The translations under genes were made by a program, and so were the position numbers. From Phascolomyces articulosus (taxonomy: Eukaryota > Mucoromycota > Mucoromycetes > Mucorales > Lichtheimiaceae), in the NCBI GenBank assembly GCA_025677815.1, contig JAIXMP010000029.1, positions 186,001 through 250,000 of the forward strand: DNA of 64,000 nucleotides, read 5' to 3'. This document shows, piece after piece, positions 1 through 9,983 of this stretch. How positions within the stretch are numbered: position 1 is the first letter of the stretch; each line of letters begins with the position of its first letter. Below the pieces are notes generated by a model. The model was not told the DNA's origin and made no database searches. It saw only the letters and a program-made list of their open reading frames with translations.

Positions 1-428
1 TTCTGTTCATTTCATACTATTATTCATCAATATCATTCACCCCTTCAAAAAAAAAAAAAGAAACATAAAAAAAAATTATTTGTGAACAAACAAACAAACT
101 ATACAAAAAATGAGGTAGCGAGGTGGAAAAACAATAATAATAAAGTTACAACCCGATACTAACATACATTATCAACCCTTACAAAAAAAAATTATAATAA
201 TCAATGTAATGCATTGACCAACCGCAAATAGGAAAAAAAAAAGAAAGTTTGGTATTCCGTCACTTGAGTCGATTATGCTGCTGGCATTTTGCCACGTCGA
301 TTCTCTTTTTTTCACCTTTTCCCGCACACACACACATCCCCTTTCCCTTTTCTGTCAAACAAAAAAATATATATATATACTTGATTCTTTCCTTTCTATA
401 CCTTTCTTTTATTATTATTATAATCTAT
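1..428. other. Upstream region of the cargo lectin gene; no gene seen
   Basis: AT-rich sequence with A-runs and a CT-rich stretch just before the lectin start at 429. This is the usual look of a promoter and 5' leader in this genome. An open frame reaches back to 249, but it is low-complexity and lies upstream of a clear signal peptide, so I treat it as untranslated leader. Confidence 0.5.
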
Positions 429-2707
429 ATGAGACAAAGCACGTCATTGTCCAAAGTGCTTGCTCTACTATTATTAGTAGTAGTGATAGTTACACCTTCA
501 TGTCAAGCAGGATTTTGGGGTTCAGGTGGTGGTCCGACGGATGGTGAAATTGGACAACAATCTAATAATGAGCAACCACCATTGGACAATCAACAAGAAT
601 CAGGAATAAAAGCACCTACCGCAAAATTGGATTATAAATTGACATTAAAACGTCCTTATTATTATAATGGCACTATCCCATTTTGGAAGATGAGTTCAGG
701 TATTAAAAGGGTGGACTTTTTTTTTGGATCCGAGTTTGACAAGAACAGACAATGTCTATTTCTTTCATTGGTTAAAGAAAGAATGTAAAAAAAAAGGAGA
801 AATTAACTCATGGACACCATTGGGATATAATAGACATCATCAAAGCAGATGAGTTTATTCGTTTAGCCCCTTCTATTCCTGGAGCGCGCGGTTGGGTATG
901 GTCCGAACGACCTAATAATTATAATGAATGGCAAGCTGAAGTAACGTTTCGAGTGACAGGAAGTCATATGCATGGCGGACGTGGTTTAGCATTTTGGTAT
1001 ACAAAAGAAGCCATGGGCAATGGTCCTATTTTTGGTGCTGCTGATAAGTGGGATGGTTTGGGTATTTGGCTTGATTCCGCGAATCCTCGCGTAAGTTATT
1101 TTTTTTTTTTTTCGTGTCATTTAATACATCTATTGGAATTTCTCCTTTTCTCTCAAACTTAAAAATCACTATTTTTTTTGATGATTAGACACATACACCT
1201 ACTACCATGGCTTTATTAAATGATGGTACATTGGCATTTGCTTCTAGGACAGATCCACAAGGTTATATTATTGGATCTTGTCAAATCAATTATCGTAATA
1301 CTGGTAATGTACCGGCTCATCTTCGTGTTACTTATATCGCAAAAACATTGACTGTCATGTTGGATCCTATGGGAGATGGAAAGGATTATCGTACTTGCAT
1401 TCAAAAAACTGGTATCAACTTACCAACCGGTTATTATTTTGGTTTTTCGGTAAATTGGGCAACTTTTTTTTTGATTTCGTTTGTTTTGTAAAAAAAGATT
1501 GTTTATTAAATTCCAACTTTATTATTCTTGTTGTTATCTAGGCTGCCTCACATAATCCTGCAGGTAAATTAGTATTATTATTATTATCATTAAAAAAAAG
1601 GGGGGGGGAAGAAATCAATAAAACTCACAATTCATGTGTTGTTTTTTTTATAGATGATCATGATCTTCTTTCTTTTGAAACATGGCAATTGAATCCTCCT
1701 GTCAAAGTACAAAATTCCAAGCGACCTATGGAAGAGGAAATGATCCAACAAGGAGATGAATTTAAAGAATTGAACGAAGAACAAAAACGGGTATGTTCAA
1801 TGAGTGGATGGAGGATGGAAAGGACCCATAACAACAACAAAAATCTGACATTGATGTGTTATTGGGGTGGGGGGAAATCTATGATATATATTAGAAAATT
1901 GAAGAGGCTGAATACCAAGTACGACGCATGCGAGAAGCTGCTGAAGGGGATGAAGTTCGTTCTGAAACCATGGCTACTTTGGCATCTGTATTTGATACGC
2001 AACGAAGAGTATTAGAAGATATCCAAATTATGCAAATGCAAATTGAAGCACTTGGTGCACCCTCCCCTGAAAATTTGCTTCTTGGTAATTATGAAAAAAA
2101 GACAACCACTGGTGGTGGATCGACTGACAACAAAGAATCATTGTAAGTTTCTTTTTATTTTTTTGAATATGGCCACTTCATGGATGGATTGGCCCACTCA
2201 CACATATACACACACATATTTATATTTATCATGATTTCTCTCTATTATAGGAATGCCATCAATAAAGTAACAGAAGATATCCAAAGAGAAACCCGTAGTA
2301 TGGCATCTCAAATGGCATCCCAAATGGAACGACAAAATCGTGACCAAGATCGTCGTATGAAAGAATTTGAAAATGTATTGGAACGTATTGAAAAGACATT
2401 GAATGGCATTAATGTAAGTATATAAAAAACCATCTCTTCCCCATCAAAGTATAGAATATACTTTAAACAACCACTTTTCTTATACACACATCATCCATTT
2501 CCTCTTTTGGGAATTTAATAGAATCGCATGAATATTCAACAAAAGCGAATGAATGAGATTGGTAAAGATTCAGCTGAAACGCGAGGTACCATGTCCACAT
2601 TATTCAAATATATCTTTTATGCATTTGGTGTACAAGCAGTCGTTGGGTTTGCGGTCTATCTCTATTGGAAATTACGTGTTGAACGTAATGAAAAGAAATT
2701 CTTGTAG
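429..2707 (+). CDS. L-type lectin-like cargo receptor, ERGIC-53/Emp47 family
   Basis: Predicted type I membrane protein of 514 residues, a cargo receptor shuttling glycoproteins between ER and Golgi. Eight exons: 429-699, 834-1090, 1189-1449, 1542-1563, 1654-1790, 1895-2142, 2251-2413, 2522-2707; phases close throughout. Residues 1-26 are a signal peptide ending SCQAG. A luminal L-type lectin domain follows, with family landmarks FRVTG, GGRGLAFWYT, DGLGIWLDS, GSCQINYRN and DDHDLLSF. Next come coiled-coil segments (EEAEYQVRRMREAAEG onward), one membrane span (YIFYAFGVQAVVGFAVYLYW) and a short cytosolic tail ending KKFL. This tail is a dilysine KKxx signal like the KKFF of ERGIC-53, typical of COPI retrieval. 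Exon 4 is only 22 nt. The start at 429 was chosen because the signal peptide begins there. Family assignment is firm; the cargo is unknown. Confidence 0.93.
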
Positions 2708-2951
2708 AAAGAGATGTGTGTGTTTTTTGCACATATATATATACAAAAACAAAAAACAAATTATATATATGTCATTTCATCATTGTTTCCTTCTTTTTTT
2801 TTTACTTCATCCAATCCATACCAGTTTTATATTATTATTCTTATTATTATTTTTGTATGTGTATATAATGCATAAATGATAAAGCGGAGAGAGGGAAAAT
2901 AAAAAGGAATATGAAAAGCGCGTTTGGAGGAGGGACAAAAGGCGAAAAGGG

Positions 2952-3810
2952 TTATAATTCACTTGAAGATAACCAATCTTTGGATATATCTTCCAAATGT
3001 TCATCAAAATCAATGACTCGATGATAAGATGCTGAACTAAACATACCACGTACTTTGGGGTAGGTTTCGTCATTGGTCAATGTCACTTTACTATCTTTGG
3101 TAAATGCTTGTTTTGTTCCTCTCCATTGCCCTTCTGAATAAGTATATGGCTAATATTTTATTTATATAATAGAATGTCAGTATACATATTCAACTTTACT
3201 CAAATCTCTTCTCTTTTTTAGATAATAATTTATAAAAATTTACCAAAATCACACTGCCATCCTTAATATCATTTAATTGACCCAACTTTTCGTTATTTAC
3301 CTGGATAACAGGGAAAAAAAAGAATTAGTGGATGGATACAAATACGTAGGTAAAAAAAGACAAAAAAAAAAGATTGAAAAAAAATACTTTACAATAAATA
3401 CAACAGCTTGTCCAGAGTTACGTCGAATAACGTCTGCAACGCGAACCACGCTTTCGTGTAATGTCGTGTCTTTTAATCCAACATTGGCTTGATACCATCC
3501 CACGATCTTGAGTTTCTTTTTTGTCGCATAGGATTCAGCCTAATCATTATTTTTTCATATTAATAAACAAGACAGGAGGGAATAAAAAAGTTATACTCGT
3601 TGTTATGTCGGTTCTTACTTGTTGTAATGCCACTTCAAGCATGGGCGTCATGGAAGTCCAGTGATGAAATAAAGATAATCCAGTTTTCACATGAATAGTG
3701 CCATTATTATTCACTTCACCTAATAATACACCACATACAAGTGCGTCCGGATATTTGGCAGCATGTAAAAGTGGAAGTGCAAATGCGTCAGGTCCAACGG
3801 TAACACTCAT
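2952..3810 (-). CDS. EMC8: ER membrane protein complex subunit 8/9 homologue
   Basis: Predicted 197-residue cytosolic subunit of the EMC, the insertase for tail-anchored and multipass proteins at the ER. Four exons on the minus strand: 3810-3619, 3539-3393, 3300-3244, 3149-2952; all junctions are GT-AG and phase 0. It matches the UPF0172/MPN-like family: an N-terminal block with HAAKYPDALVCGVLLGE, then LSLFHHWTSMTPMLEVALQQ, then IVGWYQANVG, where metazoan EMC8/9 has the same Y-x-A/N pattern. The JAMM zinc-protease ligands are absent, as is usual in this subfamily. It lies about 115 bp past the CLP1 stop on the same strand, and its 3' end converges on the lectin gene. The EMC8-versus-EMC9 split is vertebrate, so the symbol is only a family label. 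Confidence 0.9.
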
Positions 3811-3924
3811 TATGAATATAATATATTATAGGTTTTAAGAAAAGAAATGGAGGATTTATTTTATGTGATTATGGTTTTTAAAACTGAGCTTTTATTTTTT
3901 ACTTTTTTTATTGGTAACTCATGT

Positions 3925-5904
3925 CTATGCTTCCAACCATTTGAATGATCCTAGTAGCAAATGTTTACGAGGAAGTCGACCTGGTGCAGGTGATAAAATG
4001 GTCATTTTCTTTCTTTCTTCATCGACATCCGATCTACAGAAAAAAAAAACGTTAATTATAGATTATTAGAACATAGATACCATTGCCATCATCACTATCA
4101 TAGAAAGATAAACAAACAGACTTACACATAGATAAATCCAGCAATGTTTGTTTCTAAAAGTTTGCTTTCAGGGACAGTATTATCCGCATTCAAAATAGCC
4201 ATAATGGAATGAAGACACATTTCATAACTACTATCCACCTTGACCACCGATGTTTCTGTTGATTTACTATCCATTCCTAAAGGTAAAGCAGAAGAAGGAG
4301 CCATGGCTTCACCAACACGCCATATATCCATATCTTGGATATTGACAATGATAGAATAAGGCGATAAATCACATTTCAAGGTACCATAGAAATATTCTTG
4401 AATCTTGCTTCGTTGTAATTGATTCTTGAATTGCTTGTCACGTTCAACAACACCTCCGGATTTACTTAACTTGACCACTTGAACACTTGGTTTGTCTTTA
4501 AGGATACGTGTCATGTCACTATACAATCGTTCATGACCCAAACAAACCACCACATTGACTGAATATATATAAAGAAAACTCATTGTGTATCAGTATGGGG
4601 ATGTTAACTCTTTTTCCTTATTTTTCTATATTTACCATTGAATTCTGTAATGACATGTTGAATTAAATCATATCCAACTGAATCAATCAATCCTGCCGTA
4701 TCAATAATACAACCCGAGGTTCGACTTTCATCATCAGCTGCTAATCGGCATTTCACTGTATAGGCTAAACGTGAGGTCACCAATTTAAATAAATTGACAT
4801 TTTCGGCTGGATTTTCGTAACCATAGTAATAAGCCAAAGGCATCGTGGATGATCCAAGAGAGGCTGCAGTTGTAGCTGATGCTCCAAATCCTTCTTCCAC
4901 ATCAATAATGGTACTGATATTGGTTGCTGATACGGTGCCTGGCATGGTGATGGATCCCTGTAATATATAAGCAATTCCCTAAGTTCATCTCTATCCTCTG
5001 TTTCTCTCTCCCTTTTCTTTTTGATATTACCTCGGATGTGTCCAATGATACATAGATTGGTTTTTGACCTTGTCGAAGTGCATAGCTAGCTAATAATGTA
5101 CATAAAGATGATTTTCCAACATCATGAGGTCCAATCACTAATACCTATTATTTATTTATTTATTTATTTTTGATCCATAGCAGGTTATTTTCATATACAT
5201 GCATATATGGTAATTTCACTTCCATCTAATGTGTATCACCGATAATATTAAAGAAAATAGACTTACTCGAGGACCTTGATCATTGAATTGTTTTGCATTT
5301 TCTCTCATTTGTTGTAAAGCTAAATGCGTATTCAAATAACTTGTCATGGGTGTTTCATTTGCTGTATACTCTACTAAAAAATCTCCACCAATGTAATCCC
5401 CCGATATGTAAGTTATGGAATGATACTCATCTATACCTCACCCACACACATGTTTCTCATCCTCTTGCTTGTCAAAAGACAATAACGATAATAATAATAA
5501 AAAAAGGATATTTCTAATGTACACCCATGCCAAGTATATACAGCAGCCTTTCGACCAGTAAATGTATATGTAACACCTATAGCTAATTCTGTACCAAAAA
5601 CCTCTGCTGTTCCTTTAAGAAGCTTATTTTTTTTTAAAGAAAATAAAAAAAAAAAAGATCAGCATTTCTGATCCTCCATCATTTTTATAATTTTTTTTTA
5701 TTATAATATCGAGACAAAACAAAAAGAAAAAAAAAACAAGAATAACCAGAAACACACACATCACACAATGATATAAAGAAAAAAAGATCGTTTCTATAAA
5801 GGTAGTACCTTGATTGTTATATTTTTGTTGAATTCAACCTCGAATCGAAATTCATGATCAGAATCAAGTTCTATTGTACGTGGTGGTTCTGCCGCACTAG
5901 CCAT
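3925..5904 (-). CDS. CLP1: CLP1, polyribonucleotide kinase-like mRNA 3'-end processing factor
   Basis: Predicted 436-residue subunit of cleavage factor IA/CFIIm; nuclear. Exons on the minus strand: 5904-5809, 5622-5512, 5392-5267, 5144-5031, 4957-4636, 4558-4126, 4033-3925. The N-terminal beta domain ends near TWHGCTLE. The kinase-fold domain follows, with P-loop GPHDVGKSS (a canonical Clp1 has Thr where this has His). Later landmarks are [60 protein letters not shown] and a C-terminal [16 protein letters not shown]. Length fits the family (human about 425). Intron 2 (5511-5393) has no usable GT-AG pair; it starts ATATCCTT and ends AC, and removal restores the family spacing exactly (see findings). 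Whether it has RNA kinase activity, as in animals, or is inactive, as in yeast, cannot be told. Confidence 0.95.
5393..5511 (-). other. U12-type (AT-AC) spliceosomal intron within CLP1
   Basis: On the minus strand the intron begins ATATCCTT, a perfect match to the minor-spliceosome 5' splice site. Near the 3' end it carries TTCCATAAC (plus-strand 5412-5420), one base from the U12 branch consensus TTCCTTAAC. It ends ATTAC followed by exon ATTGGTGG. The upstream exon codes TWHGCTLE and the downstream one IGGDFLVEY, in phase 0. With this end, 16 residues separate TWHGC from TPM, the same as in human CLP1. A nearer AC at 5408 would also keep frame but adds five residues and sits only about 5 nt past the branch A. 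No GT-AG alternative removes the in-frame stop. Confidence 0.85.
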
Positions 5905-6240
5905 CTATATATGTATAAATAAATTTGCATGTTGTTAAGTTGAATACCTTGATAAAAAAGTAAATGGTGGAGGATCTATTTCACGATGGTTTACATTGGT
6001 TTAATATGCTATCTTTTTTTTTTTGACGTGTTCTCCAAGAAAAAGCGTAACCCATTTCCCAGACTTTTTGCATTTTTCTAATTTTAGCAACCGGGGATAG
6101 GAACGGATTCACATATTCTCATGCTTCTTTTTCTTCAGCATAAATCAACATTATATTTATTATGTAAAATATAGGATACTATATATGATACAATCGAATA
6201 TTTATTATGGATATACTACTGTTAATACTATGTACTACAA
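5905..6240. other. Upstream region of CLP1; no gene seen
   Basis: AT-rich DNA between the CLP1 start and the GNAT relic. Probably holds the CLP1 promoter. No coding frame or repeat is supported. Confidence 0.4.
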
Positions 6241-7000
6241 CTAGAGGGAGCTTTTACATTGCGTAAGATCTTTTTTAAGCAAGATATAATAAGAGGCCTG
6301 GGATTTAAGCCTATGCAGACCTGGATACTTCAATCTACCCATTTTTTGAAGACCAAATCTTTCATAAGCTGCAAGGAGTTTTTTTTTTTGATTCAAATAT
6401 ACAGATATAAATTGCCTTATATTTCAGGTTGATGGCGTATTCTAATACTGTTAAGACCAATGTGCGTCCTACACCTTTACTTTGATAACTCGGAGCAACC
6501 AAATGTATTATATTCACAAGGCATTCGTTCTTGAGTTCTGGGATTTCATCAATTTTGCAGGTCTCAACAACAACTCCTTCCCCTATTCATTTGACAGGAT
6601 TCCATCGCCGATGAAATGCACAAAGTAATGTGGAAGGTCGTCCTCCCGTGATACTATGTCTATGACTATATTCTTGTATGAATTGTTTAATATCTTGAAT
6701 TGCAGTACAGTTTCCATGGATAATGCCTTTTAAAAAGTCCAACCATTTATATAGTTTTTATTATTACTATGAAGATATAATAAGATGAGTACTTGATTTA
6801 AATCGAATTGTTATATAGTTTACGTTATCATATAAGTTCATAAACTGTAAAACTTATTAACATTTGTTCCGTAAGCCCAATTCACAATCGCAACAATGTC
6901 CTTATACATGGATCATATTCTGAAAAGCGTCGAACATAAATCGGATCAGGTATAGATGTCCAGGATGTGGTACCAATTGGATAGATTGCTTTGGTTTAGG
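6241..7000 (-). pseudogene. Decayed GNAT-family N-acetyltransferase
   Basis: Reading the minus strand gives a recognisable acetyltransferase core: LVAPSYQSKGVGRTLVLTVL, the motif-A acetyl-CoA loop (Q/R-x-x-G-x-G/A), followed after about 25 residues by AAYERFGLQKMGRLKYPG, the typical C-terminal helix and strand (YE+hGF). The two parts are in different frames, separated by an A-run near 6380. An in-frame TGA lies further upstream, after HRRWNPVK. Weak conserved-looking text continues to about 7000 (WTSIPDPIYVRRFSEYDP), again broken by stops. No intact start is visible. The substrate cannot be inferred. An intact gene with undetected introns is possible but less likely because the break falls in the middle of the fold. 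Confidence 0.55.
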
Positions 7001-8672
7001 TTTGTATAGTAATAGAATAATAAGATAGAGTAAATTATTTTTTCGTTCACTTTTATATTTTCACCAGGAGTAGCGCGTTGTTTTCTCTTTGTATACCATT
7101 GTTAAGGGTAAGACATATCTAGTCATATCCAACTGTAATGTCTCCTTTTAAGATCCTTTTTTTTATATATATTTTTGAACAACGAAGGTGCAATTAATCG
7201 GTGCAAATCGCATGTAGAAAGTACACGCATCAAGAAGTCACACTTTCCCTCATATCTTGGTAAAAGTTAAGAAAAAACTTAAACAAGAAGGATAGTAAAT
7301 TATGTGATTAGTATAAAAAAACATATGGTTTACTATACCAACTTTATTATTTATATATTGTATTATTATCCTAGATAGAGCCGTTGATCTGTAATTGAGG
7401 AAACCCAGGCTAATATTTATGCGTGATTCATAAAAGATAGTAGAGAAATACATATAATACTAACAACGCACCCGAAGTAATATGTGTGATTAAAGATGAA
7501 ATTGTAATATACAAGGAGGTTTTGGAACATTCTACGAGAAAAAAAATCAGTCAAGTCAAGTTTAAGTTTGAGAATTACAACATTAAATTTTATGAGTCAT
7601 ATACTTGGAAGGATACTATCAGTCATAAAAAAAACATATTATAATATTCGCTCAATAGGTCGAAAAGTCAAAAAAAAAAGTCTTTGAAGATGGATTAAGA
7701 TCCGCCACCTCCAGAGAACGTATCATAATTCCCAAAAGAAAGGTCTTTGTGTCTGGTCAGTATGCTGACATGAGAGAGTTTTTCGACATTGCGTTTATAT
7801 AAAATCGAAAGTTTATCATTTTTCCTTTGGTATCAATGATACTTATTGTATGGATCGATATCTTATACTAATGTTAATAGTAAAAGTAATTTGATATATT
7901 ATTTTATATAATAAAAAAGAAGTTTATTTGGAGGATCGGCTATTCATACAAGATACTTTTTTTTTTGCTATCTAATACTAATGGAGAGAACCGGTTGCAA
8001 AAAATTTCTACTACTAATTCAAGCAGTCCTGTAATAGTCAGTAGTTTTGGTGAGTACATCTGTGATGATCATGTTGGCTGTTCTTTTTTCTTTTATTTTT
8101 TTTGTTTTTTTATCTAAGGCATGCTTTTTTTTAGAGGAGAGGTCGATGGACGGAATCAATATTGCTGTATGTTCCATACGTGACTGATAAATAAAATATG
8201 GAGGCGGGCTGCAGGCCCGTCGGCTTTTTTTAAATAGAAGTTGAGTCTTTTGATTTTGTGTCGCATTTCATGACAATGGTATTTTGACGTTGGGACATTT
8301 TTGTTTTTTTTTTTTGGTGATTCTTGGTGGCCGCTTGATTTAATAAAATGAGAGCCTAATATCATAAGGTATGTATACGTAAAGTATATTAGGGTCCCCA
8401 CATGTAATATGGTACATATTCTTGACATGTTTAGGTATAAATAAATAAAATATTGACTTACTTTAATTCATGGCCCAGGTCAATTTTATATGTTGGTAGC
8501 TTGGTATTATTAATTTTTGTGAGAGTAGTGGTAGGTATTATACTCTAGTTCATTTTATGTTTATACAATACAATACAAGATGATGTACGTACGCAAATAT
8601 ATTAGAAACTTTTCTTCTATATTTTCACTGTATGATTTATACGTACAGTTATAAAAAAAAAGTATATATCAC
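7001..8672. other. AT-rich intergenic stretch, no gene seen
   Basis: Mostly short frames with many stops on both strands. One small structured element stands out: CGGGC (8205-8209), loop TGCAG, GCCCG (8215-8219), followed by a T-run at about 8225. No protein-coding similarity is recognised. The stretch may contain further decayed gene or transposon sequence that cannot be identified by eye. Confidence 0.4.
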
Positions 8673-9983
8673 TTACTGAGTCAAGTGGTGGTCATTGAAT
8701 AATATACTACATTTGTTTTTTAATGAGAATGTGAATGATGATGATGATGCCGATGATGATGGTGGTGGTACTGAGGAAACGGCGGGAGGAAGAGAGGGAT
8801 CAAAGGAAAAAGCGAAGTTAAAGCCATGATTATTTTCTTGTGGAGTAGAGACACTAGGGTCAACTACAGACACAACAGCTGGTAAAGATGATATGGAAGC
8901 CGTCGCCAATCCAGAGGTCATTCGCATGGAAGCCGTAGCCAGTCCAGAGGCAGGAACATTCAACACAACAGCAGGATCCACTAATGGTTCAACCACATGT
9001 TGGAGGTTAAATGGGTTTTCTTCTTGTTTTACATAGCCAGGAGCGTACTCATCAACAACAAATGCGGTGGAAGAATTACCTTCCAACATGTCCACATTGT
9101 CATCAGAGATTGCCTCAGCTTCAACTGGCATAAAAATAGGCACGACATTGGAATCACCCAAGTCGGTAGCAGCAGAATCGCCCTCAACAAAAGGCTCCAC
9201 CACAAGTGGTGTTTCATCAAAAGAATCAAGTGACATGATACTTGAGGAAGGGGAAACAGGAATCGTACACAAGTGCATCGATTCAAATCTTTCCACGAGA
9301 TCTTACATTTCATTGTCACGCACAGTTGGAGAAGAAACTTCAGGAACACGACCAGATACAGCATTGGAATCACCCAATACTGCTCGACTAGTATGAGGAA
9401 GCTCACGGTTGAGCGGAGTCATTGGTCTTAATACACTGGTCATCATTCGAAATCGTCGATGACGGTGTGGTAAAAGTGCAACAGCAGGCGCAATGCTGCC
9501 AACCATCTTAGTGGATTGCACCGACGCAAGGCGTTCCAACCGAGCTTGATGGGCCTCGTAACATTCTTACCGAATCTTTACAAAGAAAGACACCTCTTCA
9601 CCAAGGCCATGACCTTCTTCAATGTCCAGACAATGTGTCATGGGACGAGGAGTAACAACTTTAACACGCGATTCAACGACAGGGACAGAGGTTCCTAATT
9701 GTGCGGGCAACACAGGGAGTGGTAAAACCAAACCGAGGAACTTGGCCAAGCGAAGAACACGGTTAGTACGAGCTGAAGCATTGTGACGGAAGAAAACAGA
9801 ATGGGCCACGAGAGCACCAGAAGCAACAAGAGCAGCCCTTTGAGGGTGCTTGTACCAGCAATAATCAATGATCTTGTGAATGACGACAACGGAAACATAC
9901 ATTCCAACATGGAGAACAGTAACTGCGGTAATCAACGGGATTGTTGAACCGACATCGCGTAGCAACGTAGAAAAGGTAGGCAT
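8673..9983 (-). CDS. Predicted membrane protein of unknown function
   Basis: I do not recognise the family. The start at 9983 (MPTFSTLLRDVG) precedes two or three hydrophobic segments: IPLITAVTVLHVGMYVSVVV, RAALVASGALVAHSVFF and LRLAKFLGLVLPLPVLP. The rest is a long, acidic, Ser/Pro/Val-rich and probably disordered tail, ending in a Ser-rich stretch (SSVPPPSSSASSSSFTFSLK). The frame is open across the whole span except for two TAA codons at 9567-9569 and 9303-9305. Each TAA is part of a GTAAG splice donor. Removing introns of about 75 nt (about 9571-9497, acceptor TTGGCAG) and 66 nt (about 9306-9241, acceptor CCTCAAG) restores one frame of about 390 codons. Base composition is richer in GC than the surroundings, as expected for a real gene. 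An in-frame ATG at 10037 is an alternative start but adds a low-complexity leader. Confidence 0.6.

Noticed and set aside
249..428. N-terminal extension of the lectin ORF
   Set aside because: Low-complexity frame before a clear signal peptide at 429; no conserved residues.
5393..5511. Ordinary GT-AG intron in CLP1 (for example GT at about 5528)
   Set aside because: It would delete the conserved CTLE residues or leave an 11-nt intron; no AG choice keeps frame and conservation.
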